A stretch of DNA of 64,000 nt, taken from NCBI GenBank assembly GCA_910584205.1, contig CAJUAA010000004.1:105043-169042 (forward strand). Reading direction: 5' to 3'. Positions 44,366 through 53,700 of the stretch are shown here, piece after piece. The notes beneath the pieces were generated by a model. That model searched no databases. It was given only the letters and a program-made list of their open reading frames with translations, and was not told the DNA's origin. Position numbers and translations under genes: made by a program. Within the stretch, counting starts at the first letter, position 1, and each line of letters opens with the position of its first letter. This DNA is from an uncultured Lachnospiraceae bacterium. GTDB taxonomy: Bacteria; Bacillota; Clostridia; Lachnospirales; Lachnospiraceae.

Positions 44366-44439
44366 TGCACCTGACAAGATTCGAACTTGCGACACCGGGC
44401 GTCGGAGGCCCGTGCTCTATCCAGCTGAGCTACAGGTGC
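44366..44439 (-). tRNA. tRNA-Arg (anticodon CCG)
   Basis: A 74-nt cloverleaf. The acceptor stem GCACCTG pairs with CAGGTGC. The D arm is GCTCAGCTGGATAGAGC, the anticodon stem CGGGC/GCCCG encloses the loop CTCCGAC with anticodon CCG (44403-44405), and the T arm contains GTTCGAATC. Discriminator base is A and CCA is not encoded. A T-run follows at once. It has its own promoter. Confidence 0.95.
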
Positions 44440-44458
44440 TTGATTGATTACGATGACT

Positions 44459-44487
44459 ATCATACACTATTTTTTTTAAATGCGCAA
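44459..44487 (-). promoter_or_regulatory. promoter of tRNA-Arg
   Basis: TTGCGC (44482-44487) and TATGAT (44459-44464) on the minus strand are spaced 17 bp with an A-tract between. The predicted start lies about 13-15 nt before the mature tRNA. Confidence 0.75.
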
Positions 44488-44528
44488 CCTTTTTTTGTAA
44501 CAAATTTGTAGTAAGTCTGTAATATATT

Positions 44529-44559
44529 GGAGATCTGCCGTATGACAGGGCAGATCTCC
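44529..44559 (-). terminator. strong hairpin downstream of the DUF5688 gene
   Basis: GGAGATCTGCC and GGCAGATCTCC form a perfect 11-bp stem with a 9-nt loop, 10 bp past the stop codon. The sequence that follows is AT-rich but has no proper U-run, so termination efficiency is uncertain. Confidence 0.5.
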
Positions 44560-44568
44560 CGATGATCC

Positions 44569-45429
44569 TCATTCCAGTTTTCCGGTCTCATGGGAATAAT
44601 GATAGGCATGGCTGCCCAGATATTCTTCCTGGCTTACGCAGTTCTCATTGACCTCCTGTATCAGCGCATCCAGCTCCTCTCTGCCCGTAAAAAGACTGTC
44701 CGGGAGCAGAATCAGTTCATGGACGCTGCTGGGAAGCACATAATAATCCTCCCCCAGCTGCTCGTAGCACATCCTCTGCACAGCCGGATCGATGATCGCC
44801 GCCGCGCCGTATTCTTTTCTTTTGTTGCTGAGGACATACAGGCCGCTGCTCAGCACGTCCAACCCGTACCCTTCCAGAAGCGTCTCCATGGGCTCCAGAA
44901 GAACCGGCAGCTTCGCCATATTCTCCGCCGCGGCCCGATGGAGCTCCTCCTGCGTGATCCCCCAGCATTCCATATGGCTTTTGTGGATCAGCGCCGACGC
45001 CCGTTCCACGATCTGCTCCGGGATGGCAAGGCAGAACACGATCGCCAGATCCAGCCAGGGGAGCCAGGGAACCTGGGTAAGGAGCTCCTCGTTCTTCTCT
45101 CTGGAAATCAGCCGGCAGAAGATCCGGTCTTTCATCCTGCGGTAATTAAGGATCTGGTCCACGCCCCGGCCGGGAAAGAGACGGCATTCCCGGAGCGTCT
45201 TCAGCGTCAGATCCGCGGTCTGCGCCAGATCCTCCTCCGTCAGATCTTCCCGGTAATAGTGGTTCACATAGACCGTCGGCCGCTCTTTATGCCCTTCAAC
45301 ACAATAAGAAAATCCATCCAGCTTCACGCTGTTGTTCTTCAGTACCTGGACCCGGCAGATCTTCTCTCCTTCCTCCTGCCGTTCCCTGATCTTCTCTTCC
45401 AGACGCGTCAAAAAAAATTCATATGTCAT
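44569..45429 (-). CDS. DUF5688 family protein
   Basis: Function unknown. The start MTYEFFLTRLEEKI has AAAGGAA upstream; an ATG 18 codons earlier is not supported. The pattern VQVLKNNSVKLDGFSYCVEG...PTVYVNHYYREDLTEEDL and the later YVLSNKRKEYGAAAIIDPAV, YYVLPSSVHELILLP is typical of DUF5688, a family common in Lachnospiraceae and often annotated only by that name. The protein is cytosolic with no membrane segment. It is monocistronic, with its own promoter and a hairpin downstream. Confidence 0.85.
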   Translation of the reverse strand: MTYEFFLTRLEEKIRERQEEGEKICRVQVLKNNSVKLDGFSYCVEGHKERPTVYVNHYYREDLTEEDLAQTADLTLKTLRECRLFPGRGVDQILNYRRMKDRIFCRLISREKNEELLTQVPWLPWLDLAIVFCLAIPEQIVERASALIHKSHMECWGITQEELHRAAAENMAKLPVLLEPMETLLEGYGLDVLSSGLYVLSNKRKEYGAAAIIDPAVQRMCYEQLGEDYYVLPSSVHELILLPDSLFTGREELDALIQEVNENCVSQEEYLGSHAYHYSHETGKLE

Positions 45430-45506
45430 GAAATTCCTTTCTGCTTCTGTATCGTTTTTGTGGAATCCGTGTGCGAGATGCACGGAGATGTTTTATATCT
45501 GCCTTT

Positions 45507-45535
45507 ATTGTACCCCATATCCCATACTTTGACAA
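45507..45535 (-). promoter_or_regulatory. promoter of the DUF5688 gene
   Basis: TTGTCA (45530-45535) and TACAAT (45507-45512), minus strand, 17-bp spacer. It lies about 78 bp before the start codon. Confidence 0.72.
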
Positions 45536-45552
45536 GGGAAAATTACGGATGC

Positions 45553-46935
45553 CTAAAATCCTTTTTCCTTCAGTTCCTTCACAATGCAGACATAGGTCTC
45601 CACCACATCAAACCCTTTATAATCCTCCCGCTTCAGGTCGATGATATCCCCATGGGAAATGCCTCTGGCTTTCTTATTGGAAAATACTCCTTTGAATTCT
45701 CCCCATTTCGCGGATTCCACGCTGACCAGCCCGTCATTGTCTCCCTCCAGCGGACGGATCATGCAGTAAGGAATACCAAGAAGCAGGTGGCTCCAGGGAT
45801 ATTTCATCTTTGAAGCATAGCTTTGATAATACACCCCCGGCATATCCGGAACCTCTTCGTTGAAACGCGCGCTGTCCCGGGTGGAAAACTGATGCGTTGA
45901 TGTATAAAAATCCGGATTCCGGTCGCCGAACCGCCGGAAAGTCCGGTCAAAGCAGGATGCCACAAACCGGTACAGCCCGTCGGGCAGGCGGCAGGCATAA
46001 TCTACAAAACGGCAGCCTCTGTGAGGCGTATTCATCGTGGTCAAAGAAGCCACATACGGCGCCATTCCCAGCCTGGAAACCGCATATCTGGCATCCAGCC
46101 CTCCTTTGGAATGGGCGATGAGATTGACCTTTTCACAGCTGGTTTCCTTTTGTACCTGCAGGATCCTCTCCCGGATATCCCCGGCGTTGTACACGATGGT
46201 TCCAAACGCTTCCTGATTGCCGTAATAGACCGTCGCGCCGTTCCGCTGCAGCTCCTGCGGAATCCGTCCCCAGTAGTTAAAATACCGCAGGTCCCGAAAG
46301 CCGATCCCATGAACCATAACCAGCGGATATCGGGTCCTGCACAGGTCTGAATCCACACGCAGCTCCCGCAGGGCCGCCTTTTCCTGCTCAAAATCATATT
46401 CCTCATAGACCAGACGGCAGGCGTAAAGCAGCACCGCCAGGTTCACCAGCGGGATCCACATGGTGCATACCATGACCAGACGGCGTACGATCCCCAGCCG
46501 CCTGGATGTGCAGACGACCCGCAGCACTCCGGCTGCCAGAAGGAGAAAGCAGCCCGCGCAGGCAAGGAGGGCGTTGGCTGCCAGAACCGCCGTTCCAGGA
46601 TCCTTTACCCATCCATGGCGGAGATAAACATGCAGGAACACCCATGCCTGTACGGCCATGGCGTAAAGCCCGCAGTAGATCAGCCGTCCGCCTCCGAGCA
46701 TCATGCGCACCCGCAGCCCGGTCTTTGCCGGCCCTCTGTCCCCCGCCGGCATCACCAGCAGCCAGACAAAGCCGAACACCAGCAGAATCGCCGCCAACAC
46801 CGGAAGCAGGCCCCGTCCTGTGCCGACTGTTCCCCGTTGCTGCCATATATATGGAATCTGGTTCAGGCAAAGGACCAGATTCAACGTGCAGGGCAGGCTC
46901 ACGGTAAGCCAGCACCTTGACATCCATTTTCTCAT
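45553..46935 (-). CDS. membrane-attached alpha/beta-hydrolase (lipase/PGAP1-like)
   Basis: Four or five hydrophobic helices fill the first 180 residues (for example GRGLLPVLAAILLVFGFVWLL and TAVLAANALLACAGCFLLLAA). A lipase-type alpha/beta-hydrolase domain follows: YPLVMVHGIGFRDL is the oxyanion strand, LIAHSKGGLDARYAVSRLG the nucleophile elbow (Ser in AHSKG), GDNDGLVSVESAKWG the Asp region and ARGISHGDIIDL the His. The substrate is probably a lipid ester or acyl chain. The combination with a polytopic N-terminal part is unusual. A promoter and stop at each side suggest it is transcribed alone. Confidence 0.85.
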   Translation of the reverse strand: MRKWMSRCWLTVSLPCTLNLVLCLNQIPYIWQQRGTVGTGRGLLPVLAAILLVFGFVWLLVMPAGDRGPAKTGLRVRMMLGGGRLIYCGLYAMAVQAWVFLHVYLRHGWVKDPGTAVLAANALLACAGCFLLLAAGVLRVVCTSRRLGIVRRLVMVCTMWIPLVNLAVLLYACRLVYEEYDFEQEKAALRELRVDSDLCRTRYPLVMVHGIGFRDLRYFNYWGRIPQELQRNGATVYYGNQEAFGTIVYNAGDIRERILQVQKETSCEKVNLIAHSKGGLDARYAVSRLGMAPYVASLTTMNTPHRGCRFVDYACRLPDGLYRFVASCFDRTFRRFGDRNPDFYTSTHQFSTRDSARFNEEVPDMPGVYYQSYASKMKYPWSHLLLGIPYCMIRPLEGDNDGLVSVESAKWGEFKGVFSNKKARGISHGDIIDLKREDYKGFDVVETYVCIVKELKEKGF

Positions 46936-46975
46936 ATGCTACCTCTTCTTTTCATCCCATCCTTCAGCGGATGAT

Positions 46976-47007
46976 AAAAGGTGCCGCCACATGGCTGTGG
47001 CCGCACC
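46976..47007 (-). terminator. rho-independent terminator after efp
   Basis: The minus-strand transcript has GGTGCGGCCACA pairing with TGTGGCGGCACC (one mismatch) around a short loop, followed by TTTTATC. It lies about 17 bp past the efp stop. Confidence 0.75.
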
Positions 47008-47023
47008 CTCTCGTTTTCCATCA

Positions 47024-47581
47024 TTATACTCTGGACAGATACTCTCCGCTTCTGGTATCGATCTTGATCTTGTTGCCGGTCTCCACAAAGAGCGGTACAT
47101 AGACCACGGCCCCGGTCTCTACAGTTGCCGGCTTTGTCGCGCCGGTAGCGGTATCGCCCTTGAAGCCCGGTTCCGTATCCGTAATCTCCAGTTCCACGAA
47201 CAGCGGAGCTTCCACTGCGAACACATTGCCGTTATGAGAACAGATCTTCACCATCTCATTTTCCTTTACAAACTTCAGTGCATCGCCTACATCATCGCTG
47301 TTCAGCGCGATCTGATCGTAGGTCTCCGTATTCATGAAATGGAACAGGTCGCCGTCGCTGTACAGATACTGCATGTCCACACGATCGATCCGGGCCGCCG
47401 GAAACTTCTCCGTCGGACGGAATGTCTTCTCAACCACGCCGCCGTTGATGATATTCTTAAGCTTCGTTCTCACGAAAGCCGCACCCTTTCCCGGCTTCAC
47501 ATGCTGAAACTCTAAAATCTGATATACGTTACCTTCAATCTCCAGCGTAACGCCATTTCTGAAATCTCCTGCTGAAATCAT
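47024..47581 (-). CDS. efp: translation elongation factor P
   Basis: Relieves ribosome stalling at polyproline. The KOW-like N-terminal domain has the tip HVKPGKGAAFVRTKLKN with Lys32 at the modification position, followed by two OB domains ending SGEYLSRV. The 185-residue length is standard. No epmA/B or ymfI-like modification gene is nearby. It has its own promoter (next entry) and terminator. Downstream of its promoter (higher coordinates) the AT-rich accessory region begins. Confidence 0.97.
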   Translation of the reverse strand: MISAGDFRNGVTLEIEGNVYQILEFQHVKPGKGAAFVRTKLKNIINGGVVEKTFRPTEKFPAARIDRVDMQYLYSDGDLFHFMNTETYDQIALNSDDVGDALKFVKENEMVKICSHNGNVFAVEAPLFVELEITDTEPGFKGDTATGATKPATVETGAVVYVPLFVETGNKIKIDTRSGEYLSRV

Positions 47582-47638
47582 ACTGATGTTCCTCCTTAAT
47601 GTTATGAAGGGGAATGCAGAATCCCCACACTTTATATT

Positions 47639-47667
47639 ATTCTATAATAGAATGTTCCAGATTTCAA
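47639..47667 (-). promoter_or_regulatory. promoter of efp
   Basis: TTGAAA (47662-47667) and TAGAAT (47639-47644), minus strand, 17-bp spacer. An AT-rich 5' leader with AAGGAGGAAC follows before ATG. Confidence 0.72.
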
Positions 47668-47702
47668 CCTTTTTTTCCGGGGGAAGCGAAAAGACTGTGC
47701 AT

Positions 47703-48377
47703 TCAAATGCCAAAATGTATGATTCCTTTATTTTCTTTGATTGCCTTATCCAGCAGAGCGGTCAGTGTATCATACTCCTCTCCCGCAAAATACGCCGCTT
47801 TTTCAGAAGTATTATGTTCCAGAAAATCACTCATGGCATCTTTCAGCTGCTGTGCCATCTGTGTGCTCAGCAACGTAACGCCATAATAATTAAAACCCCT
47901 CTCTACCGTCTGTGTATTTCCCCAGTATAATTCTACTTTTTCAAAAACATCATAATTGTCCAGAATGAACTGATCCTGTATTTTTACAAATTTGTCTCTA
48001 TAATCAGTATACGCTATGGTTTCCGGAAATTCTGAGCAGATGACAAAATCGTGGACCATGGATCCGGGACTCCCGTTTTCATGAATTACCTGTTTCTTTT
48101 CCGACATGGCCCGATCGACGAACTTCATCAGTTTTTCGGATTCGTCAGTACATACCTCCTGATTCAACAGGCACTCTTTTATCTGATTCAGTTCATCCGG
48201 CCGGATGATGGTTATATCCGGACCAAGTCCATATTGAAGCTCCTCACATCCGTTCCAGATAAACCGGCAGTGATTCAGATCCCGCTGTATCGTTTCCATA
48301 AATGGATTGGAAATCCGAATATAACAGCCTTCTTCTTCTTTTTCGGCGCCTTCAAAATAAAATTTATGATTCAACAT
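47703..48377 (-). CDS. uncharacterised protein at the edge of the accessory region
   Basis: No family assigned with confidence; an earlier TTG start is possible, but MLNHKFYFEGAEKEEEG has GAGGT at a normal distance. The protein is acidic and soluble, with YIRISNPFMETIQRDLNHCRF and LLDKAIKENKGIIHFGI near its ends. Two cysteines and several tryptophans (CRFIWNGCEEL) are seen. It is the first gene of the AT-richer tract and is not obviously connected to its neighbours. It might be an immunity or sensor protein. Confidence 0.7.
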   Translation of the reverse strand: MLNHKFYFEGAEKEEEGCYIRISNPFMETIQRDLNHCRFIWNGCEELQYGLGPDITIIRPDELNQIKECLLNQEVCTDESEKLMKFVDRAMSEKKQVIHENGSPGSMVHDFVICSEFPETIAYTDYRDKFVKIQDQFILDNYDVFEKVELYWGNTQTVERGFNYYGVTLLSTQMAQQLKDAMSDFLEHNTSEKAAYFAGEEYDTLTALLDKAIKENKGIIHFGI

Positions 48378-48494
48378 GAAATATATTACCTCTTCGGACA
48401 ATTGGATAATGATTTTCAAATTCTGTCTTTTTTATGAACTTGTGCTCTTCCCACAAAGCAGGCAGAACTGCCTTCAGTCAGCACAGATCTGTCC

Positions 48495-49175
48495 TCAGCC
48501 GGCGCAGGACTGCAGTCTGGTCCGGAGCCTGTCATATAGCGCCTCAGGAAAGCTCTGGCCCAGTTGGCGAGTCCAGCACATTTCCAGCGCCTCCATCCCT
48601 GCCTGAACGTCACCGTTGGCCGCCAAAAGAAAGGCGTACACATAGTCGGGAGCCGGCCAGTTGTGGTGGGAAGCCGGATCGGTACATTGACGCCGGGCCT
48701 CAGCCAGTGCGCCGGGCAAATCGCAGCAGTTTTGGAACCATGGGACAAAAAGTCCCTGCGCCTCATGAAACGCCTGAAGAACCTGAGCCTTCACATCCTC
48801 CGGACTCCGGCTGAAACGGCTGAAGCGGCAGGAAACGCTCTGCTCCGGAACAGAATTCCAATGCCCCGGCGGCCAGCAGAACAGATGCAGGCCCACCGAT
48901 TTATCCGTGCGCTGGTAGCGAAGATATCCGCTGGAACTGAAAACAGGCAGGAAATCAAAGCACAGCCCCCACTGAAAAATGGCAGAGAACCCTTTAAGCG
49001 GATAAACCTGAATCACTTTCCGACAGTGATCTTTCCAGGGCGCATACCAGATATATGTACCATTACAGGTAAATCCGGGAAGTTCAGGGGTAACGACTGC
49101 CGCAAGGAGATCCTTAAGCTGATGAGCCGGCATCTCATACATGGGCGCTGATGGCTGAATCATAAATTTTTTCAT
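48495..49175 (-). CDS. uncharacterised protein, possibly DUF4304-like
   Basis: The start MKKFMIQPSAPMYEMP has GGAGACAG upstream. The layout (short helical N-terminus, then WYAPWKDHCRKVIQVYPLKGFSAIFQWGLCFDFLPVF) resembles DUF4304-type proteins, which have a beta-strand core described by I-Q-x-x-x-x-W-G. A GTFV-like C-terminal helical half follows (VQAGMEALEMCWTRQLGQSFPEAL). Function unknown; in general this type is found among polymorphic-toxin immunity candidates. Confidence 0.65.
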   Translation of the reverse strand: MKKFMIQPSAPMYEMPAHQLKDLLAAVVTPELPGFTCNGTYIWYAPWKDHCRKVIQVYPLKGFSAIFQWGLCFDFLPVFSSSGYLRYQRTDKSVGLHLFCWPPGHWNSVPEQSVSCRFSRFSRSPEDVKAQVLQAFHEAQGLFVPWFQNCCDLPGALAEARRQCTDPASHHNWPAPDYVYAFLLAANGDVQAGMEALEMCWTRQLGQSFPEALYDRLRTRLQSCAG

Positions 49176-49204
49176 TTTGCTGTCTCCGGTTTGGGAAGAT
49201 GGAT

Positions 49205-50272
49205 TTAATAAATATATGGTATTTCGGATTTACTTAAAACAATCCCCCAACGAGTAAACGTACGTTTTTTCAGATTTTCTATGTATTCTTTTTCAATTGT
49301 GTCGTCTGATAAAATTTCCTCCACAAAATCCGTAAAAAGTTTATAAATAATTTTAATGTTTTTAGGGTTCATAACAGCCTTTTTTCTTGTTCTCCATATT
49401 TTTTTTACTTTTTCAGGAGCAGTAGAAATACCAAGATATTTTTCACATTGTTTTTGAAATTTTCTCTTTCCAGGCATTGGAATTTTCAAATCCCGGTGAT
49501 TGAGAAAATGCTTGACGCTGTTATATACAGCATCCTGATTAAAGCCCGGGCCTATGATAATTTCTGTTATTGGCCATCCTTTCTGACATTCGATATCAAG
49601 ATATGGTTTCAATACATTCCTGTCGTTTCGATAGTCAATACGAAACATTTCCAGCAATAACGGCCTGTTAAACACCAGCCTGCATTCTCCTTCTGCTTCA
49701 AATTCGTACCTTTTTATATAAGGCGTCGTATTCAACCATATCCCTTTTGCATTTGAGCGGATATCCTGCAGAGTAACCGGATCCGTTGTGTCTCGAATCA
49801 TATTTACAATATCGTTTCTAACAGCATCATATTTTTCAGCGTCCATTACCTTTCGGGTGAAATAATAAACTGCTCTGGGACAAAGGCCGTCGTTTGATAC
49901 AGGCTTTCTCACAACACTGCCTTCCGGATATGCTCTGTACTTTTGGGGAGAGCTGAAATCCATCTCCAGGCTTACTCCCGATTCCTTTGCATACGTTAAC
50001 CATTGGCTTAACAGGTCCCGCTTTGTAGAAAAAGAGATAGAATAACTGTCTGGTTCCATACGGATACTTTTTTCCAGATCTTCTTCTGTGATTAACTCCG
50101 TATTCTTTCCAAATTCCTGATTGATTACATAACGCAGTTCCTTCAAACCATTCGAGTATTCTTCTGCATCATTCATATATTTCAGATTTGTAGCATATAT
50201 GTTGGCGTTTTCCAGAATAAATCTCATGGTTTCTACGCTTGTATAATAATACAATACATGATTGTCCTGCAC
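49205..50272 (-). CDS. DUF2971 protein, last gene of the four-gene module
   Basis: The N-terminal HVLYYYTSVETMRFILENA and IYATNLKYMNDAEEYSNG match the DUF2971 signature (Y-x-Y-T-S ... N-D-x-x-E), which resembles the substrate-binding start of ADP-ribosyltransferase-like folds. I place the start at GTG (EVQDNHVLYYYTS) because AGGAGG lies 12 nt upstream. An ATG at 50311 would overlap the preceding gene by 32 bp and has no good site. The middle shows YSISFSTKRDLLSQWLTYA (catalytic-region-like) and the C-terminal 100 residues are basic helices. It follows the REC-like gene closely and probably belongs to its transcript. Confidence 0.78.
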   Translation of the reverse strand: MQDNHVLYYYTSVETMRFILENANIYATNLKYMNDAEEYSNGLKELRYVINQEFGKNTELITEEDLEKSIRMEPDSYSISFSTKRDLLSQWLTYAKESGVSLEMDFSSPQKYRAYPEGSVVRKPVSNDGLCPRAVYYFTRKVMDAEKYDAVRNDIVNMIRDTTDPVTLQDIRSNAKGIWLNTTPYIKRYEFEAEGECRLVFNRPLLLEMFRIDYRNDRNVLKPYLDIECQKGWPITEIIIGPGFNQDAVYNSVKHFLNHRDLKIPMPGKRKFQKQCEKYLGISTAPEKVKKIWRTRKKAVMNPKNIKIIYKLFTDFVEEILSDDTIEKEYIENLKKRTFTRWGIVLSKSEIPYIY

Positions 50273-50279
50273 TTCTTTG

Positions 50280-50777
50280 TCAACCCTCCTGCAATATATT
50301 CGATTCGACATAATTCATGTCCATATACAGAAGTTCCTTCGAAGCATCAAAACTGTCAACAGGAATGATGTGCCCGGCGAAAGTTTTTTCCAACTGTTCC
50401 TTTGCAGATGCCGGGCCCGTGGTATAAAACCAGATGCGATTATCTCCACCATGGAGCTTTTCCAATGCATACAGCACATTGATCCGTTCCAGAAAATGAG
50501 CCGAATAATCCCCTGTCAAATCCATATCAAACAGAAACCTGATATCAGGATCTGAATAGCATTGATCCAGTTTTTCTTCAAAATCATAGGATTCCACCCG
50601 GATAATGGGTACATTAAGTTCTTCCTCCAACTGTTCCATATGTTCACTGCTTCTTTCATATTCACTGTCCTTTTCACAAAAATAGAATATATTCTGTATT
50701 TCCGCCTCTCTTTCACGTAACTCTTTTACAAACTCCTTTACTACCCATGGCCGGTCTTCCAATATGGAAATTTTCAT
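50280..50777 (-). CDS. REC-like single-domain protein
   Basis: This 165-residue protein has the layout of a response-regulator receiver domain without an output domain. MKISILEDRPWVVKEFVKEL gives strand 1 with the acidic pair E7/D8, IRFLFDMDLTGDYSAHFL puts an Asp (D84, or D86) at the phospho-acceptor position, and RIWFYTTGPASAK gives the Thr switch. The helix 2 region carries an acidic insertion (EKDSEYERSSEHMEQLEEEL). The typical C-terminal Lys is not obvious. GGAGGG lies 10 nt upstream. It sits 6 bp downstream of the 1397-aa gene. It may be phosphorylated by one of the two GHKL-like proteins encoded upstream (inference), although neither shows a histidine-phosphotransfer box. Confidence 0.7.
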   Translation of the reverse strand: MKISILEDRPWVVKEFVKELREREAEIQNIFYFCEKDSEYERSSEHMEQLEEELNVPIIRVESYDFEEKLDQCYSDPDIRFLFDMDLTGDYSAHFLERINVLYALEKLHGGDNRIWFYTTGPASAKEQLEKTFAGHIIPVDSFDASKELLYMDMNYVESNILQEG

Positions 50778-50783
50778 GTTCTG

Positions 50784-53700
50784 TTATCCCTCCAAGAATT
50801 CTTCATATTTTTTGTAAAATATGGGTACTTCCATACAAAAATATTCTTCTGCCCCATATTTCTTTACGCTGGCTTTGACTCTGCAGCGTCTCTCCAGCAA
50901 GTCTTCCAAAGCATCTCTCAGCTTCATACACTTATCATATGCCTTCTTGTCATCCATTTCCGCTGTTTCTTTTACAGTTTTCTGTATCATATCCTGTGCC
51001 ATCACGCTGACCATCTTTCGAATATACCTGGATATGCTCCAGACAGAAATTCCCTGATCCCTTCCGGGCGGATATTCCAGTTGACTGTTTATCTGATCTG
51101 TCTCCGTTCCTGCCTCTACGCACTTATTTGAAATTCTCAAATCTCCTTCTTCTGTTCTGGTTAAGTAGACATCGATTCTTTGAAGTCCATATGGCCCTTC
51201 TTCTCTTTTTCCCCGATTTCTCCCCGCCGCGTTCATGATTAAGGCATACAAAAGTAAAAACAGATTTTCTTTTCTGAAGGCCTCATCCCAGACGAGCATC
51301 CTGTCATCGGGATTAATTAGTACTTCATCCTCAAAAATCTTCTGATCCGTAATGATATGAACCAGTAAATACTGTTTATCCTGTTTTCCCCATGTCTGTC
51401 CGCTTTCCACAGACAATATCTGCTTTTTCTCTTTCAGAAATTGATAAATATCCTTCCACGATTCTGTACATATCCTGAGTATACTGTGATAATAGCTGTT
51501 TTTCAGGCTTTGACGGTATTCACTGCTTACCTGAAGATCGGATAACAATGTTAAAATGTAAGATCGGAAATGATCCTTTAATAATTCCTCTCCAGACACC
51601 GCATCGGTGAATTGTCGCTGCCGCACCGTCATATCTGTATGCGAATGGGATTTGTCTTGATTATACATCAATCTGTCCTTTTCCGCCATCACTATTTCAT
51701 AAAGATAGTTTATCGCTCTCCGATTAAAAACAGTGTGTGAAAAGGAATAATTCATTACCATTGCATTGCGGATCATCCACCAGTCATCAGGCAGTTTTAA
51801 ATTATAAAATTCCACGTAGGCAATCAGTGTATGGCTCTCATTCTGCGCGCCTATCTCCCAGACCATATATTTTTCATTTATATAATATCCGTTAGTATCA
51901 CGTGCTTTTTTATAAATACGCAGTCTCTCTGTCACATCGATCTGAGCGCTTTCAGCCACATTTACACAGTTCGTGCTGTCTGCAAGTATCAGATACTCCC
52001 TCTGTTCTGTAATACTGCGCTTTACCTGGCTTCCGTTGGCTCCAAGTCTCTTTTCAACATATGTATTATAGGTTTCCCAGAGACGTTCCTCCCATTGGTT
52101 GCATTCGGATGGCCGTTCCATTACCAAAAGCACCTTTTGGGCGTGAAGAATCTTTACAAGCAGATTTACAATCTGTCTGCATTCATCTTCAATCAGATTT
52201 TCATTTTCTTTTTTCTCCCGGTCTCTTTCTTCTTCTGTACCAAGCTGCATCATTTCCATACCGGCAGCAATTGAAATTACTCCGTCACGTGTCAGCCCGT
52301 TTTCTGAATACCATCCATAATCGCGTATAATGTGGCAAAAATCCCGGTACTGTATTCTTGCCAATTCCTTTTCAAGAGTAGATTTCAGACAACTGATCCA
52401 CAAATGGTTTTGCATCTTATTGTGCTCTTTTTTTATATCTTTGTAAATTTTCAGAAAGACACCCGCAGGATCTTTTGTTTTCAGCCATTCGCGTTCCGCC
52501 TTAGTCAAATAAGAGCGATTTCGCTCTATAAATATTTTTATTTCATTTGCCGAAACAGTTCCTTTATCTATCTGGGGCTGGAATTCGCTGAATACCTGGT
52601 ATTCCCATTCGATCCACTTTTCATTATTTAAAAATTTCCGCGTTTCTTCATTTAAAGACACAGATGCACACAATTTGTTGATTCCATCTGTATATGCTCT
52701 TGTGTTTTCGAGAATCAACCGCCCATATACATCCGGCGGTAAGTTCAATTCTTTTTCTTCTTCATTGTGGATTCGATATTCATACAGCGCGTGTTCCAGC
52801 CAGGCGCTTTTACTCGTATCTGAATTAATTCCTGTTGTTTTCTTTGTCTGTATCAGAAAACGTTCATAAAACTCTGAGCATACGTCATTGTAACCTTCTT
52901 TTTCGTATTTTTTCAGAAAAGAGGTCATCTTTTTAATATTTTCGATCCTGATAAAATAATTACTTTTTAATTCGGTCAGCTGTTTCATTAGCAGCAGCAG
53001 GAAATCTTTTTTCTGCATAAGGGACATATCTTCAATAATTTTTTTCCGCAGTTTTTTCAATTTTTCCCTGCAGGGCAGCAGATAGGTTTTTTCCTTTTCC
53101 ATGCAATTAACAAAATTTTCTGTTCTATTCTGGCTCAGAAGCATTTCGGTCAGCATAAGCAGCAAATCGAAAATCGCTTCTTTTATTGCTTTATTGAATA
53201 CAATAAATGGACGCGACATAATTTTCAGGTAGGATAAGAAATACTCAAAAGCTTCCTCCTGTCCTGATTCCTTTTTTCGACAGGTATAGTCTTCTAAAAG
53301 CAGATCAAGCATCAATTTAAAAGCATTTTCCTTTTGATTGTTATGATATCTTTCGGATAACACAATACCTGCCATGTGAGTACAAAACATGCGCCGGAAT
53401 GCCTTATCTCTTCCGGAATCTCCCTTTATCCCAAGCTCATGCTGCTTATCGTTAAGCAGATTTTTTTCAAATTTTTTCTGGCTTCTTTTCCAATATGCAG
53501 CCAGCCTTCTTGTTGACGATATTTGATACAAATACTGCGCCTCCTGTTCCAACTGACACAGGACACAGGAGTTACCATGGCTTCTCATGGAAGATATGCG
53601 AAGCGTTCGAAAAGCAAAATAATGATCTTGAAGCTGTTCTGCTGTCTTTACTTCTCCGGGTTTTCCGTTGATATACTGAAGGCGGCTTTGCTCTGAATTC

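Noticed and set aside
44366..44439. tRNA-Arg as attachment site of a genomic island
   Set aside because: No integrase is nearby, no duplicated tRNA 3' end was seen, and the AT-rich accessory tract starts more than 3 kb away, beyond efp.
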